Shown here in pieces: positions 61,716-64,000 of a stretch of 64,000 nucleotides of DNA. The stretch covers positions 62,001-126,000 of the forward strand of contig NZ_JZEF01000003.1 of NCBI RefSeq assembly GCF_001013475.1, in the 5' to 3' direction. The position numbers and the translations under genes are program-made. The notes below the pieces were generated by a model, which was not told the origin of the DNA, did not search any database, and was given only the letters and a program-made list of their open reading frames with translations. Within the stretch, counting starts at the first letter, position 1, and each line of letters starts with the position of its first letter. This stretch comes from Xanthomonas arboricola pv. juglandis (lineage in GTDB: Bacteria > Pseudomonadota > Gammaproteobacteria > Xanthomonadales > Xanthomonadaceae).

Positions 61716-62597
61716 TCAGTGCGCGCGCGCGCGCTGACTGTTCAGCTCGACCAGATGCTCATGCAGATTGGTCGCATCCTGCGCACTGGGGTTGAGCTGC
61801 AGATAGCGCGACAGATCGTGGCGTGCGCCGTTGCGGTGGCCCAGATGCAGATAGGCCATGCCGCGATCGCGTAGCGCCTCGGGCTGGTCCGGCACCAGCT
61901 TCAGGATGCGGTCGGCACTGCGCGCGGCGCGATCCCAGTGCTCGGCATCGGCGTAGACGCCGTGCAGATTGCGCAGGATGCGGATCAGGATCGCGCGGTG
62001 CGGCGCGGGGTCGAGGATCTGCGCCAGGGCGCGGTCGTCGGGGATCTCGCCACCCAGGTGCGGACGCGCGCGCTCGCGCAGCTCGTCCACGCCCAGCGGA
62101 CGGCCCCCGTTGAACGGATCCATGACCAGCACGCCGTCGTCCACCGGCAAACGCACCAGGAAATGCCCGGGAAACGACACGCCCGCCAGCGGAATGCCCA
62201 GCCGGCGCGCGACTTCGATCTGCACCATCGCCAGCGAGATCGGGTTGCCCAGCCGGCGTTCGAAGACCTGGTTGAGGTAGCTGTTGCGCGGGTCGTAGTA
62301 CTCGTCGTGATTGCCCGAATAGCCCAGCTCGTCGAACAGGTAGCGATTGACCGCGGCCATCTTCAGCGGCCACAGGTCGATCGCCTCTACCTCGCGGCGC
62401 AGGTGCTCGACGTGGCTTTGCACCAGCGTGTCGTACAGCTCGGCGTCCAGCTGCGGATACTCGTCGCGCGCGATCAGCAGCGCGGTGGACATCAACGGCA
62501 CTGCGTCGTCGTCCAGGCTGGCGAGCGCAGTCCAATGGGGAAGTGGGAGCATGTCGACCATGCTGCCAAGAGTGTCGGCAAGCGGCGCGTGGTTCAA
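61716..62597 (-). CDS. SirB1-family transglutaminase-like/TPR protein
   Basis: 293 residues. Residues about 30-170 form the SirB1 domain with a transglutaminase-like fold: [45 protein letters not shown] and [12 protein letters not shown]. The usual catalytic Cys is not evident (Ser in NPISLAM); His in FPGHFLVR and Asp in VMDPF remain, a known pattern in this family. The C-terminal part is TPR-like ([53 protein letters not shown]). I use TTG 62597 because AGGAAG lies eight bases before it; ATG 62561 is the alternative. Related proteins lie near release-factor methyltransferase genes elsewhere; the role is unknown. Confidence 0.88.
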   Translation of the reverse strand: MNHAPLADTLGSMVDMLPLPHWTALASLDDDAVPLMSTALLIARDEYPQLDAELYDTLVQSHVEHLRREVEAIDLWPLKMAAVNRYLFDELGYSGNHDEYYDPRNSYLNQVFERRLGNPISLAMVQIEVARRLGIPLAGVSFPGHFLVRLPVDDGVLVMDPFNGGRPLGVDELRERARPHLGGEIPDDRALAQILDPAPHRAILIRILRNLHGVYADAEHWDRAARSADRILKLVPDQPEALRDRGMAYLHLGHRNGARHDLSRYLQLNPSAQDATNLHEHLVELNSQRARAH

Positions 62598-62637
62598 GTC
62601 CGGTACTTCCTGACAGCAAGGGCCTGTCGCGTGAGAT

Positions 62638-63087
62638 TCACTTGAGCTTTGGGATATCCGGGCTCAGGGTCAGGCTGGCGCCGTCCTGCAGGTTGAGCTT
62701 GGCGGCCTGGCCGGCATTGAGTTCCAGCACGTAACGGGCCGGGCGCTTGCTGGGGTAGGGCGGGCAGGCATCGCCGGCCGAACACGGCGGCACGTCGCGC
62801 TGCTGCGAGACCAGCCGGCGCTCATCGTCGAAATACAGGATATCCAGCGCGATCTTGGTGTTCTTCATCCAGTACGCCAGCGGTTCCTGGCGGTCGTGGA
62901 CGAACAGCATGCCGTGATCGTCCGCCATGGCATCGCGAAACATCAGGCCTTTGGCGCGGTCGGCATCGTTCTGCGCCAGCTCCACCTGGTAGCGCGTGCC
63001 GGCCAGTTCCACCCAGCTACCGCCGCTGCTGGCGCAGCCGCCGAGCAGGATCAAGGACGCAAGGGCGAGGAGGCAAAGACGGCGCAT
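62638..63087 (-). CDS. DUF192 lipoprotein
   Basis: 149 residues. MRRLCLLALASLILLGGCASSGG is a lipoprotein signal with lipidated Cys18. The DUF192 domain follows: VELAQNDADRAKGLMFRDAMADDHGMLFVHDRQEPLAYWMKNTKIALDILYFDDERRLVS and YVLELNAGQAAKL, all family-typical (MxFRxxxxxxxGMLFxF and WMKNTxIxLDxxF). Two extra Cys in VPPCSAGDACPPYP may form a disulfide. The start at 63087 is chosen for the signal; the frame is open 57 bases further. Function unknown. It lies 40 bp upstream of the SirB1-like gene on the same strand. Confidence 0.88.
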   Translation of the reverse strand: MRRLCLLALASLILLGGCASSGGSWVELAGTRYQVELAQNDADRAKGLMFRDAMADDHGMLFVHDRQEPLAYWMKNTKIALDILYFDDERRLVSQQRDVPPCSAGDACPPYPSKRPARYVLELNAGQAAKLNLQDGASLTLSPDIPKLK

Positions 63088-63250
63088 GCGGCATTCCAGC
63101 GGGCGGGGATGCCGCACCATCTGCCAAGCGGCCGCGTGCGTCAAGCCGCTGTGGTGCGTCGTACCGTCATCGCAGGTGACAGGAGTCCGGCCCGCTGTCG
63201 CTTCGCAACGCGGGCCGCAACTGCGCGTGCGCGTGCTTGCACGCGATCGC

Positions 63251-63898
63251 TCAGATCACCCGTGGCGGCTCGCCGCCGACGATCACCACATCGGCCGGGC
63301 GACGCGCGAACAGGCCCACGCAGACCACGCCGGGAATCTGGTTCAGGCTGCGCTCCAGCGCCACCGGGTCGGTGATCTGCAGGTTGTGCACGTCCAGCAC
63401 CACGTTGCCGTTGTCGGTGACCACGCCATCGCGCCATACCGGCTGACCGCCTGTGAGCGCCAGGATCTGGCGGGCCACCAGGCTGCGCGCCATCGGAATC
63501 ACTTCCACCGGCAGCGGGAACTTGCCCAGCACCGGCACCTGCTTGCTCGGGTCGACGATGCAGATGAAGCGCTCGCTGGCCTCTGCAATGATCTTCTCGC
63601 GCGTCAACGCTGCGCCGCCGCCCTTGATCAGGCAACGATTCGGGTCGCACTCGTCGGCGCCATCCACATACAGCGACAGATTGCCGGTGTGGTTGAGATC
63701 CAGCACCTCGATGCCGTGGCGCCTGAGCTGCGCGCTGCTCTGCTCGGAGCTGGACACCGCCCCCTTGATGCGGTGGCTGATGCGGCCCAACGCATCGATG
63801 AAGTAGGCCACCGTCGAACCGGTACCGACCCCGACGATCATGCCGTCTTCCACGTAATCGATCGCTTTTTCGGCGGCCAGGCGTTTTGCTTCGGACAT
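63251..63898 (-). CDS. rpiA: ribose-5-phosphate isomerase A
   Basis: Interconverts ribose 5-phosphate and ribulose 5-phosphate in the pentose phosphate pathway. 215 residues, the usual size. The substrate-binding [48 protein letters not shown] and [15 protein letters not shown] are diagnostic. Asp and Glu in DGADE and Lys in IKGGG are the catalytic group. The start at 63898 fits ([22 protein letters not shown]). The upstream region 63899-64000 is filled by heptamer repeats and a hairpin rather than a clear ribosome site. Confidence 0.97.
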   Translation of the reverse strand: MSEAKRLAAEKAIDYVEDGMIVGVGTGSTVAYFIDALGRISHRIKGAVSSSEQSSAQLRRHGIEVLDLNHTGNLSLYVDGADECDPNRCLIKGGGAALTREKIIAEASERFICIVDPSKQVPVLGKFPLPVEVIPMARSLVARQILALTGGQPVWRDGVVTDNGNVVLDVHNLQITDPVALERSLNQIPGVVCVGLFARRPADVVIVGGEPPRVI

Positions 63899-63911
63899 TT
63901 TGGGGCTCGGG

Positions 63912-63988
63912 ATGGGGGAATCGGGAATCGGGATTGGGGAATCGCAAGAGCGGCTGGGCTGAGCGGGATTTGCAAATCGCAAATCCCG
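63912..63988. repeat. heptamer repeats and 10-bp hairpin upstream of rpiA
   Basis: GGGGAATCGGGAATCGGGAT and TGGGGAATCG units (63916-63944) belong to the GGGAATC class seen at 35.9 and 42.5 kb. CGGGATTTGC (63964-63973) pairs perfectly with GCAAATCCCG (63979-63988) over AAATC. Confidence 0.75.
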
Positions 63989-64000
63989 AATCTCTACTCC

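Overview
The window looks like chromosomal DNA of a Xanthomonas-type gammaproteobacterium. It is GC-rich and has four large TonB-dependent receptors. It carries a pyrophosphate-type phosphofructokinase beside a proton-pumping pyrophosphatase, GGGAATC-type heptamer repeats and long palindromic intergenic repeats. I saw no rRNA, tRNA, insertion sequence, prophage or CRISPR array. The genus assignment is inference from gene content and repeat style.

Layout. (1) 1-3154, minus strand: head of the branched-chain amino acid operon (ilvC-ilvG, running off the left edge). It is preceded by a promoter, a 40-residue leader peptide with a Leu/Val/Ile run and an attenuator hairpin. (2) 3.4-9 kb: gamma-glutamyltranspeptidase, a soluble chemoreceptor with an extra C-terminal domain, and an S9 peptidase. 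(3) 9.3-21.3 kb: receptor 1; thiC with its TPP riboswitch; a CadC-like membrane regulator; an AraC-type regulator; receptor 2. An exact 16-bp box lies upstream of both the araC-type gene and receptor 2. (4) 21.5-29.3 kb: an HDOD protein and a pyrophosphate-centred group (soluble PPase, H+-PPase, PPi-phosphofructokinase) next to adenylate kinase, with two small secreted proteins between them. (5) 29.4-43.2 kb: a candidate structured RNA, mpl, a Lon-substrate-domain protein, a bestrophin-like protein, a DedA-PAP2-LssY fusion, a small kinase, an SDR enzyme, two tandem DUF3829 lipoproteins, a cluster of long palindromic repeats, a voltage-gated channel gene with a likely N-terminal frameshift, an acetylornithine-type aminotransferase with a HIT-family stub behind it, and a HAD phosphatase.

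(6) 43.4-50.2 kb holds the most interesting block. Receptor 3 is followed by a Tat-exported FAD amine oxidase, a secreted c-type cytochrome, a RidA protein with a signal peptide, a Tat-exported PLP aminotransferase and an azurin. Read together, this is a candidate periplasmic pathway: uptake of an amine or amino acid across the outer membrane, flavin-dependent oxidation, hydrolysis of the reactive imine by RidA, transamination, and electron removal through cytochrome c and azurin. (7) 50.4-64 kb: an FAD monooxygenase behind a near-perfect 44-bp palindrome, a MalT-like LuxR regulator, hemL, an Oar-like receptor, a second palindromic-repeat cluster, thiE, rubredoxin, a SirB1-like protein, a DUF192 lipoprotein and rpiA.

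Start codons were chosen by homology remembered for each family, signal-peptide position and Shine-Dalgarno spacing. No database search was possible.
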